13,654 nucleotides of DNA from CAYWNA01 sp964459305. GTDB taxonomy: Bacteria > Planctomycetota > Planctomycetia > Pirellulales > Pirellulaceae. Positions 7,743 through 13,423 of the stretch are shown here, one piece after another. The position numbers and the translations under genes were made by a program. Below the pieces are notes generated by a model. That model did no database searches. It saw only the letters and a program-made list of their open reading frames with translations, and was not told the origin of the DNA. Each line of letters begins with the position of its first letter. The first letter of the stretch is position 1. The stretch covers positions 1 to 13,654 of the forward strand of contig CAYWNA010000321.1 in the NCBI GenBank assembly GCA_964459305.1. The letters run 5' to 3'.

Positions 7743-7820
7743 GGAATCAACCGCTATCAAACTTCTGGTATGTGACGCCTACCAAGATCGCCCGCAACGT
7801 ACCCTATGCCGCGACCGGTC

Positions 7821-7872
7821 GTTGGAGTCCAGGCTTCAGCCTGTCCCCTCAGCCTAAAGGCTGTACTCCAGG
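7821..7872. repeat. Dispersed palindromic repeat, copy 1
   Basis: This 52-nt unit starts GTTGGAGTCCAGGCTTCAGC and ends AGGCTGTACTCCAG. It can fold as a closing stem (TGGAGT with ACTCCA) plus two internal hairpins (AGGCT/AGCCT and AGCC-TAAA-GGCT). A second copy lies at 13479-13529 in the same orientation. It sits between the LolA-like and ccsA-like genes. Confidence 0.8.
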
Positions 7873-7888
7873 GGGCCATTCCAAACCG

Positions 7889-7909
7889 GCCGCGGTATAT
7901 CGCCGCGGC
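7889..7909. repeat. GC-rich hairpin between LolA-like and ccsA-like genes
   Basis: GCCGCGG (7889-7895), a 7-nt TATATCG loop, then CCGCGGC (7903-7909). It lies about 60 nt after the LolA-like stop on the minus strand. No T tract follows, so it may be an mRNA end stabiliser, an attenuator or another dispersed repeat rather than a classical terminator. Confidence 0.45.
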
Positions 7910-7969
7910 TTTCGTGCGTGGGTGTCCATTATGACGTCCGTGCCACACGATGAACAGCGTGCACGACTG

Positions 7970-8947
7970 CTACCGTTGTGCCGAATACCCTCGGTATCCG
8001 GGGCGATAGCCGGTGGCGGGATAACCGGGTCCGTACGTTCCCGTAGGATACGAGTGGCTTGGCTTCGGAAAAGGCGGCGTCGGCTGAAGATTTGGATCGC
8101 CCAGATCAAACCTCCGATAGCCATCGTACGTCGGCATGGTCCACAACTGGGCAGGATCGCTGTAGATCTGGTTTATCACGTAGCTTTCGACGTCGAGATG
8201 GATTGATTTATTGGGTGGCGGCAGGCGCACCTCGACGTGATGTGGCAGCGAGGCACCGGCGAGGGGATAGTACCGATGATTGGACGCGAATGCAGAGACA
8301 AGGAGCTGCCCCTGTGCGTCGTACAAGTGCTGTTCCAGTATCCAGCCGTGACTCGCATCCAGCACGACGACCTTGGTGAGCTCTCCCTCAGGTGAGGGTA
8401 GATGAGAACGGATCTCCAGACGCCCTGGTTCGCGATTGTAGGGCCCCTCGTGAACCTGTGTAGGATCGAGCCGCATAACGCCCAGCGCATCGATCAGCCA
8501 TTGAGGTTCGATCGGCAGGACGTTTCGGGCGCGGCCACGGCGAAACTGGTCGTGGCGGGCATAGTAGACGGCCCGTGGGACATTCGTCGCAAGTTCTGGT
8601 GTGTCGACGAGCGCCCAAAACAGCTCGTTGTTGCTGCCAAGATCCAACACCTGTCCCACGCCGATGAAGTGCGCTCGAAGACGGAGGTTTCGCGGACGCT
8701 CGACCGCCAAACTGGCCCGAAGCGACGGCAGCCCCTGAATCGTCAAGGTAGCACTATCGGTGTGTAGTTGGCGGATCGGTTCGCTGTTTGCATTAACAAC
8801 GCGAATCACCTCCGGCAGAGTCGGCGGTGCCGTGAAGGCGATCGGCGCCGGCTGGACGAACTGTCCGTGCCTCGTCGGGCAACTGGCGCCGCTAGCCACG
8901 ACCAGCAAGACAACGGTGAAAAAAAGTAACGAAGCGTTGCGATTCAA
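7970..8947 (-). CDS. LolA-like probable lipoprotein, uncharacterised
   Basis: 325 residues. A hydrophobic export signal (residues 5-18) ends in SGASC with C23 as a possible lipidation site, though Gly at -3 departs from the standard lipobox. The body (about 50-260) reads as alternating beta strands: DSATLTIQGLPSLRASLAVERPRNLRLRAHF, then FWALVDTP, and later WILEQHLYDAQG. This resembles the LolA/LolB-type half-barrel that binds lipids, but the match is by pattern only. The last 45 residues are rich in Pro, Tyr and Gly (repeated YPTG, YGPGYP and YRPGYRGY), a disordered surface tail. The start is TTG at 8947 with AAGGA 7 nt upstream. It lies 21 nt after the CxxxC hypothetical gene, so the two are very likely one transcript. 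Envelope localisation is likely; function is unassigned. Confidence 0.72.
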   Translation of the reverse strand: MNRNASLLFFTVVLLVVASGASCPTRHGQFVQPAPIAFTAPPTLPEVIRVVNANSEPIRQLHTDSATLTIQGLPSLRASLAVERPRNLRLRAHFIGVGQVLDLGSNNELFWALVDTPELATNVPRAVYYARHDQFRRGRARNVLPIEPQWLIDALGVMRLDPTQVHEGPYNREPGRLEIRSHLPSPEGELTKVVVLDASHGWILEQHLYDAQGQLLVSAFASNHRYYPLAGASLPHHVEVRLPPPNKSIHLDVESYVINQIYSDPAQLWTMPTYDGYRRFDLGDPNLQPTPPFPKPSHSYPTGTYGPGYPATGYRPGYRGYSAQR

Positions 8948-8968
8948 GTCAGCATCCTTGCCTTTGAC

Positions 8969-9457
8969 TCATGCCGCATCGGCGAAGAGTAGTTTTTTCA
9001 GTTCTTCCTGAATCTCCTGAGCGCGTTCCTGGCTGGGTGTCTCGACCGCGACGCGATACTCAGTTTCGTTTCGCGGACAGAACACCAGCATAATCTCGCG
9101 GCCGGTCGGGTCTGTCTCCGTCTCCTCCAGACGGAGAATTCGCCGGCGAATCATCAGCAGCGTCAGAACATATCGCACGTCTTCCTTGTCTTCCTGGCCA
9201 TCCAGTTGCTGGAAGTAGTGCAGCATCACATCATTCGGGGCCCAATTGACTCTTTTCGCGTTAGGCTCGGCCATCTGCGACTTCCACCAGCCGATGGCAT
9301 CTTCAGGAGGCCCGTCCCAAGCCCCTTCGCTGTAGTCGTATCGCCGAACCTCCGCCCCCTCGGTTACCAACACCGTGTAGAACGTTTCACCAGGCTTGAG
9401 CTCTTGGTCCGTCTTTGCGCACCGTCGCGTGCAGCGTTGGATTTCGAAATCGAGCAT
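8969..9457 (-). CDS. Conserved-type hypothetical protein with N-terminal CxxxC
   Basis: 162 residues, no signal peptide, acidic, predicted cytoplasmic. It opens with FEIQRCTRRCAKTDQ (C9, C13), followed by a beta-rich region (GETFYTVLVTEGAEVRRYDYS), a WDGPPEDAIGWWKSQ segment, a helical middle (VRYVLTLLMIRRRILRL) and a C-terminal helix (AQEIQEELKKLLF). One more Cys occurs late (VFCPR). A metal or zinc site is possible but unproved. I recall similar proteins in planctomycetes but can name no function. The ATG at 9457 was chosen because the frame upstream to 9523 runs through a palindromic intergenic repeat; no strong ribosome-binding site is visible. It is the first gene of the run leading to hemA. 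Confidence 0.75.
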   Translation of the reverse strand: MLDFEIQRCTRRCAKTDQELKPGETFYTVLVTEGAEVRRYDYSEGAWDGPPEDAIGWWKSQMAEPNAKRVNWAPNDVMLHYFQQLDGQEDKEDVRYVLTLLMIRRRILRLEETETDPTGREIMLVFCPRNETEYRVAVETPSQERAQEIQEELKKLLFADAA

Positions 9458-9489
9458 CTGCCAACTTAGAGTTCGCTGCGAGTTGATAT

Positions 9490-9510
9490 GTGGGGCGGGC
9501 ATTGCCCACC
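9490..9510. repeat. Small GGGCATTGCCCAC palindrome
   Basis: A 21-nt palindromic segment (GTGGGGCGGGCATTGCCCACC) that resembles a dispersed intergenic repeat common in planctomycetes (recollection). It lies in the leader of the hypothetical gene. Confidence 0.4.
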
Positions 9511-9543
9511 GTACGGCCAGCATCGTGAGAGAAAAGCCGCGGA

Positions 9544-9572
9544 ATAGTACGCGAAAGCGCTCGCCGGCTCAA
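9544..9572 (-). promoter_or_regulatory. Sigma70-like promoter for the hypothetical-to-epimerase run
   Basis: Minus strand: TTGAGC (9567-9572), a 17-nt spacer, TACTAT (9544-9549). The predicted start near 9537 gives a leader of about 80 nt ahead of the ATG at 9457. It is the best-spaced candidate I found upstream of the run that includes hemA. Confidence 0.42.
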
Positions 9573-9862
9573 TACTTCTCGTTGCGGCGGTGCTAGCGTC
9601 CCAACCCTGGGCGATCGCGGTCTTCCTATGGCAATCGATTCCTATTGCTGGCGCGCCGATTCGTCTTCGATCACGACAGGAATCACTGCCCATGGATGAC
9701 ATTGTGGGCGTCGCGTGTTCCTTCCTTACGGGTCAGGAAACCACTGTGTTGCTTGACGATCCTTGGGCAATTCTGCTACGCTCGGGTTCAGCCGTTTCGC
9801 AGGTCGGGTCAGGAATCCGACCACAGAGGTTTGGGCTGGGCCACTTTGGCGTCCTATTGTAA

Positions 9863-9918
9863 CCCGAAGCACAAGCGAGCGAGTAGTTTACGGCAATTCC
9901 CTTGCTTGCGAGTCGGGG
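9863..9918. repeat. Imperfect inverted repeat, about 19-bp arms
   Basis: The left arm CCCGAAGCACAAGCGAGCG (9863-9881) pairs imperfectly with CCTTGCTTGCGAGTCGGGG (9900-9918) around an 18-nt centre. It looks like a degraded copy of a dispersed palindromic repeat of Pirellulales genomes. Confidence 0.55.
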
Positions 9919-10046
9919 CACCAATTCGCCGAGTTTCGGCTCAGAATGGCGTGGTCTAAATGGGGACGGATTGGCAATCCGCCCTACTCACGCATTCGAT
10001 GCTGCGGCAATGCCCGAGGCATCACACACAAGGCGTTTCACCCTCA

Positions 10047-10961
10047 ATGCGTCTCCGACCGACCCTCCAACACCCGATCACCTTGGCGGTCATCATGATC
10101 GTGTTGCTGATCGTGCTGACCGTGGGTTGGGTGTTGTTGAACGTGTTCAGGGCGTTGGACAAGCCGAGTTCTGCCGGTTTGCACTGGGTGTTTCTATCCG
10201 TCGGGACGGCATTTATCGTGCTATTGGTCGTGGGGGTGGTGCAGTACTTGGTGCTCTCGGTCAAAGCGATCAATCTCGGCCGCCGCCAGTCGAATTTCAT
10301 CGACAGCGTGACGCACGAGTTGAAATCCCCGATGGCATCGATGAAGCTGTACCTGCAAACACTCCATCGCCACCAGGTAAGCGAGCAGGAGCGGACGACC
10401 TTCTACCGCTTTATGCTGGAAGATCTCGACCGGCTCGACCGGTTGATCAACCAAATGCTCGACGCTGGGCGGCTGGAATCGGGGCGAGCCGATGGAGAAG
10501 CCGAGGATGTGGTTTTGGCAGACGTGCTGAAAGAGTGCGGTGCCACGGTTTGCCTGAGCTATCGGGTCCCGCCGACAACCGTACGGTGGGAGATGGAGCC
10601 CTGTGTGGTTCGGGCCAAACGTATCGACTTGGAGCTGATCTTCCGTAACCTATTGGATAATGCTGTAAAATACGCCGGCGTTGACCCGCAGGTCGAAGTG
10701 ACGCTGAAGTCCGAGGCCGACGGCCAGGCAATCGCGAGGATCGCAGACAACGGCAAGGGGATTCCTCCCAAGTTGCGCCGGAAAATCTTCGGACGATTCG
10801 TGCGTTTGGGGGTTGAACTAGAACGCGAAAAGCCGGGCACGGGGCTGGGGCTGTACATCGTGCGGACCCTGATCAAGAGGCTTCGCGGCCGCATCCGCGT
10901 GCGGGACCGCGCCGAAGGTTGCGGAACTGTGTTCGAAGTGCAATTACCCACAAGGTCATGA
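10047..10961 (+). CDS. Sensor histidine kinase, intramembrane-sensing type
   Basis: 304 residues. Two transmembrane helices (about 11-34 and 47-70) are joined by only about 12 residues, so there is no extracytoplasmic sensor domain. No HAMP or PAS domain is visible. A HisKA box follows directly: FIDSVTHELKSPM with phospho-acceptor H90. The HATPase_c boxes are in order: N box FRNLLDNAVKYA (N201, N205), G1 DNGKGIP (234-240), F box IFGRFVR, G2 GTGLGLYI (264-271). It should autophosphorylate and signal to the regulator encoded next, whose gene overlaps its stop. The ATG at 10047 precedes MRLRPTLQHP; the 29 residues encoded upstream in frame run through repeat-like DNA and lack character. The ribosome-binding site is weak (AAGG about 13 nt upstream). 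Signal unknown; short-loop kinases often sense membrane or envelope stress (family knowledge). Confidence 0.93.
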   Translation: MRLRPTLQHPITLAVIMIVLLIVLTVGWVLLNVFRALDKPSSAGLHWVFLSVGTAFIVLLVVGVVQYLVLSVKAINLGRRQSNFIDSVTHELKSPMASMKLYLQTLHRHQVSEQERTTFYRFMLEDLDRLDRLINQMLDAGRLESGRADGEAEDVVLADVLKECGATVCLSYRVPPTTVRWEMEPCVVRAKRIDLELIFRNLLDNAVKYAGVDPQVEVTLKSEADGQAIARIADNGKGIPPKLRRKIFGRFVRLGVELEREKPGTGLGLYIVRTLIKRLRGRIRVRDRAEGCGTVFEVQLPTRS

Positions 10962-10963
10962 CC

Positions 10964-11695
10964 ATGGCTGAGAAAGAGCATATTCTCGTCGTGGAAGATG
11001 AGGAGCACTTAGCCACCGGGATCAAGTACAACCTCGATGCAGAAGGCTACCGCGTGACGACGGTCGGCGACGGACAGTCCGCGCTGGCGGAGTTCGAGAA
11101 GAACGCCGGCGACATCGACTTGGTGATTTTGGACCTGATGTTACCGGGCATGAGCGGATACGCCGTTTGCGAATCGCTTCGCGACAAAGACAGGAATCTG
11201 CCCGTGCTTATCCTCACCGCGCGGACCCTGGCCGAAGATCGCGCCCGCGGATTCGATGTCGGCGCCAATCAGTATCTCACAAAGCCCTTCGAGCTGGACG
11301 AGTTCCTCAGCCGAGTGAGGAACCTATTGGCACTTCACAGCCCACGCACGAGCCAACGGAGGGACGAGCCGAGCCAACTCACCGTGTTCGAATTCGGGGA
11401 TGCCACGGTCAACTTTGATACGTTTGAAGTGACCGTCGGCGATCGAGCTGTGCGGATGACCCAGCTGGAAATGAGCCTCCTTCGCTACTTCGTCGAAAAC
11501 GAAGGCCGAGTCATCCCACGGCACGAACTTCTGGAAAACGTATGGGGGCTGTCAGGGAACCTGCAGACCCGGGCGCCCGATCAGTTCGTCCGACGACTGC
11601 GGAAGACATTTGAACCCGAACCCGCAAGTCCGAAGTACTTCTTGACGATTCGGGATGCAGGATACCGTTTCGTAGCTGAGCCAGAACAAAGCTAA
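10964..11695 (+). CDS. OmpR-family response regulator
   Basis: 243 residues. The receiver domain has the acidic pair E11-D12, phospho-acceptor D57 in LVILDLMLPGMSGY, switch residues T85 and Y104, and K107 in TKPFELDEF. After a short linker comes a winged-helix DNA-binding domain (about 145-240) with MTQLEMSLLRYFVENEGRV and, near the end, DQFVRRLRKTFE and DAGYRFV. It should bind DNA when phosphorylated by the adjacent kinase. The ATG at 10964 is 8 nt after AAGG; another ATG at 10958 overlaps the kinase stop as ATGA and would add Met-Thr. Either way translation is coupled. No target operator can be identified. Confidence 0.95.
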   Translation: MAEKEHILVVEDEEHLATGIKYNLDAEGYRVTTVGDGQSALAEFEKNAGDIDLVILDLMLPGMSGYAVCESLRDKDRNLPVLILTARTLAEDRARGFDVGANQYLTKPFELDEFLSRVRNLLALHSPRTSQRRDEPSQLTVFEFGDATVNFDTFEVTVGDRAVRMTQLEMSLLRYFVENEGRVIPRHELLENVWGLSGNLQTRAPDQFVRRLRKTFEPEPASPKYFLTIRDAGYRFVAEPEQS

Positions 11696-11724
11696 CCTCT
11701 GTTGATCGTCGATTGCCGGTGCAA

Positions 11725-11753
11725 TTGCCGCCTTTTTCACGACATGATATGTT
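11725..11753 (+). promoter_or_regulatory. Candidate promoter for the coiled-coil lipoprotein
   Basis: TTGCCG (11725-11730), a 17-nt spacer, TATGTT (11748-11753), four of six matches in each box. It would give a leader of about 50 nt and let the lipoprotein be expressed apart from the two-component operon. Confidence 0.35.
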
Positions 11754-11811
11754 GCAGCGAGTCACGTGTTTTCAGGCCAGTTCCGTCCCCGAAACATATA
11801 GAGGCATAGCC

Positions 11812-12255
11812 ATGCGTTATCTCCGGTTTCTATTGTTGGTGTCATTCAGTTGCGCGATCTTCTGCGGCTGCGGAGCAGGCAAGATCGAACAACTGACCGC
11901 AGAAGTCGAAAGTCTCCGGGCAAGTGTGGAGGAATTGAAGGCCGAGAACACCAGACTGGAATCTGAACTGGAAAACGCCAAGAAAGATCTGGCCGGCGTG
12001 GAGGAAATCAAGAAGGGCTACGAGACCGCGCGAACGAAATTCAGAGAGAATCTGGCACAGCTTGCCCCGCTCTTGGGAAATGCCGCGCCTGCACTGCCGC
12101 CATTCGAAGAGCTCAAGGACAGCAGTTGGATCGGCAAGTTCGCTCCAAATGCGGAAATGACCTCCGGACTCAAAGATCTCAAGAACCTGGAGGGCAACCT
12201 CAAAGGGCTGCTGGGCGACCAAGGGCTATTGCCAGGCGCCAAACCCAAGAACTGA
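11812..12255 (+). CDS. Small coiled-coil lipoprotein
   Basis: 147 residues. The N-terminus is a lipoprotein signal (MRYLRFLLLVSFSCAIFCGC) with C20 as the probable lipidated cysteine and C18 as a less likely alternative. Residues 24-66 form a clear heptad coiled coil (IEQLTAEVESLRASVEELKA onward, reminiscent of Lpp or SlyB-type oligomerising lipoproteins, not homologous by any visible motif). After a charged stretch (about 67-82) comes a Pro/Gly/Leu-rich C-terminus with the pattern GLKDLKNLEGNLKGLLG. The ATG at 11812 has GAGG 7 nt upstream; the in-frame ATG at 11713 gives a prefix without protein character and would bury the signal peptide. The gap of 116 nt after the regulator, with its own candidate promoter, suggests an independent or regulated transcript. 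Function not known. Confidence 0.85.
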   Translation: MRYLRFLLLVSFSCAIFCGCGAGKIEQLTAEVESLRASVEELKAENTRLESELENAKKDLAGVEEIKKGYETARTKFRENLAQLAPLLGNAAPALPPFEELKDSSWIGKFAPNAEMTSGLKDLKNLEGNLKGLLGDQGLLPGAKPKN

Positions 12256-12301
12256 TCGGCTGTTCGTAACTCCCGGTACGTGCAGTCTGAGGCAAAGAGA
12301 C

Positions 12302-12637
12302 TTACGCCGACTTGATCTCGCGATACAACCGGTCGGATTCGTCGTACAGCTCGAAGGAGTGGGGGACCTGCAGATCGCGCAGATCGTTTGACAGCTTGTT
12401 GATGGCAAGTTCACCGCGGCTGCCATCGAAGGCTCCATTGATAAGATGCTGCCCCCCCTCCAATGGCTCAGAGGAAAGATCGACAACCTCCGATTCCACA
12501 CGCAGGCATTCGCCTCGCGGATGATCCGCAGCCTGGAGATTCGCACGCCAACCGCAATTCGACAATTGGATTGCCAGCGAACCCATGTCGCAGGTTGGTT
12601 TGATACGCCCGTAGCAGTTGGTGAATTCCGGAAACAT
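12302..12637 (-). CDS. Small uncharacterised protein
   Basis: 111 residues, no signal peptide or membrane segment. Codon use looks truly coding (G/C in most third positions through the last 60 codons) and the composition is balanced: a Cys-bearing N-terminal part (C8, C16, C28, C44), PRGECLRVESEVVDLSSEP in the middle and a helical C-terminus (SFELYDESDRLYREIKSA). I do not recognise a family. Start is uncertain: the ATG at 12637 has no Shine-Dalgarno, and the next in-frame ATG at 12586 (MGSLAIQL) has none either; a leaderless or weak start is possible. It converges with the lipoprotein gene (46-nt gap) and lies 332 nt downstream of the cold-shock gene on the same strand, with a strong hairpin between. 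Confidence 0.62.
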   Translation of the reverse strand: MFPEFTNCYGRIKPTCDMGSLAIQLSNCGWRANLQAADHPRGECLRVESEVVDLSSEPLEGGQHLINGAFDGSRGELAINKLSNDLRDLQVPHSFELYDESDRLYREIKSA

Positions 12638-12969
12638 GGTGTTTAGATCGGCCCGTTGGGTATTGAGAAAACACGATTCCTACGCCATTTGGCCGAATTC
12701 TGTAGTAAAGATTGTTTGGAACTGTTGTGATCGATACCCGTCGCTTTACGAACCATCCGGACCCAGCGTTTGGCGGGTAGTGGTTGGGAGGAACCGTGCA
12801 GACGGGGCAAGCCACCGCGCCGGGCAGTTTACCCGTTTCGACCTTCGCGAACGAACGGCGCAAAACCACCTGTTCGATCCGCTCAGGTTAATCTAACCGC
12901 AAGATTTTCCCTACGGTGGCTTCAATCTGCCGTGTCGATTGAAGCCAGGAGCCAAAACCGGCAGTTGGG
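12638..12969. other. 332-nt gap without a gene
   Basis: Lies between the cold-shock gene and the small uncharacterised gene. Apart from the hairpin at 12917-12947 and a short GGTTA-ATC-TAACC palindrome near 12885-12897 I see nothing in it. Open frames on both strands show no protein character. No convincing promoter for the 12637 gene was found. Confidence 0.5.
12917..12947 (-). terminator. Strong hairpin after the cold-shock gene
   Basis: A perfect 11-bp stem (TGGCTTCAATC at 12917-12927 with GATTGAAGCCA at 12937-12947) and a 9-nt loop, beginning 22 nt beyond the cold-shock stop on the minus strand. No T tract follows, so it may be a non-canonical terminator or an mRNA 3'-end stabiliser. Confidence 0.5.
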
Positions 12970-13179
12970 CTATCCCGTTGGCGCGACTACTCGGACGGAA
13001 GTCGCACAAGGCCCTTTGCGGCCCTGCCCGATCTCGTACTCCACCATCTGGCCCTCGCGGAGCTCTTCAAAGGCCACTTCTGTGGCTTCCGAGTGGTGAA
13101 AGAACAGGTCGTCCCCGTCACCTTCGATGAACCCAAAACCTCGATCCGTAACCAACTTTCTGATCTTACCCTGTGGCAT
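12970..13179 (-). CDS. Cold-shock-domain protein, CspA type
   Basis: 69 residues, the full length of a single-domain cold-shock protein. It binds single-stranded RNA or DNA and acts as an RNA chaperone in the cytoplasm. RNP1 is RGFGFI (R13 to I18) and RNP2 is LFFHHS (L25 to S30), with the usual GxIxKL start (GKIRKLVTD) and GQMVEYEIGQGRKGPCA near the end. RNP2 is LFFHHS where VFVHFS is usual, a common variation in planctomycete and other non-enterobacterial Csps. The ATG at 13179 has GGAGGG about 5 nt upstream. The frame stays open upstream to 13293 but that stretch is leader. Predicted transcription from 13396-13423 gives a leader of about 210 nt, as for cold-inducible csp genes. Confidence 0.96.
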   Translation of the reverse strand: MPQGKIRKLVTDRGFGFIEGDGDDLFFHHSEATEVAFEELREGQMVEYEIGQGRKGPCATSVRVVAPTG

Positions 13180-13390
13180 TTCTGCCCTCCACTGAAAAAA
13201 CGTGCATTTGAGCCGAGTGAACTGCATTCGCGAAAGCAAAACGGCCCGGACATTTTGGGAGCAGATTGCCACAGAACTGAGGTGTGCACTCATGGCAAGG
13301 GCACAACTTCATCAAAGCGGCATGACGGCATGAACGACCGGGGCGTTCAGACCTACGTCATCTCTCTGCTCGTCACGATCTTTCGTGACG
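13180..13390 (-). promoter_or_regulatory. Long 5' leader of the cold-shock mRNA
   Basis: About 210 nt lie between the predicted transcription start (near 13388) and the cold-shock ATG. A perfect 8-bp hairpin (CGTCACGA at 13371-13378, 4-nt loop, TCGTGACG at 13383-13390) would sit at the extreme 5' end of the RNA. Long structured leaders control stability and translation of cspA-type mRNAs (family knowledge); the role here is inference. Confidence 0.45.
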
Positions 13391-13395
13391 CCCGA

Positions 13396-13423
13396 AGTAT
13401 AGCCGCCCTTGAGCGGAAAACAA
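13396..13423 (-). promoter_or_regulatory. Promoter of the cold-shock gene
   Basis: Minus strand: TTGTTT (13418-13423), a 16-nt spacer, TATACT (13396-13401), which matches five of six bases of the -10 consensus. Confidence 0.5.

Larger units (their letters stand above)
9458..10046. other. 589-nt gene-free region of decayed palindromes
   Basis: Separates the divergent hemA run and the two-component system. Besides the promoter at 9544-9572 and the palindrome at 9490-9510 it holds a GGTCGG/CCGACC hairpin (9802-9822), a larger imperfect inverted repeat (9863-9918) and CGGATT-GGC-AATCCG (9967-9981). The open frames across it look like chance translations. A weak promoter for the kinase (TTGGCA at 9971-9976, 18 nt, TTCGAT at 9995-10000) is possible but unconvincing. 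Confidence 0.65.

Noticed and set aside
9590..9862. Open frame of 90 codons on the plus strand
   Set aside because: Runs through palindromic intergenic DNA, lacks a ribosome-binding site and shows no domain.
12468..12869. Open frame on the minus strand (133 codons)
   Set aside because: It overlaps the better-supported 12302-12637 gene in another frame and has irregular composition rich in Cys, Arg and Pro.
12917..12947. CRISPR-like GATTGAAG motif
   Set aside because: A single palindromic unit with no repeat-spacer array; it is a hairpin, not a CRISPR.
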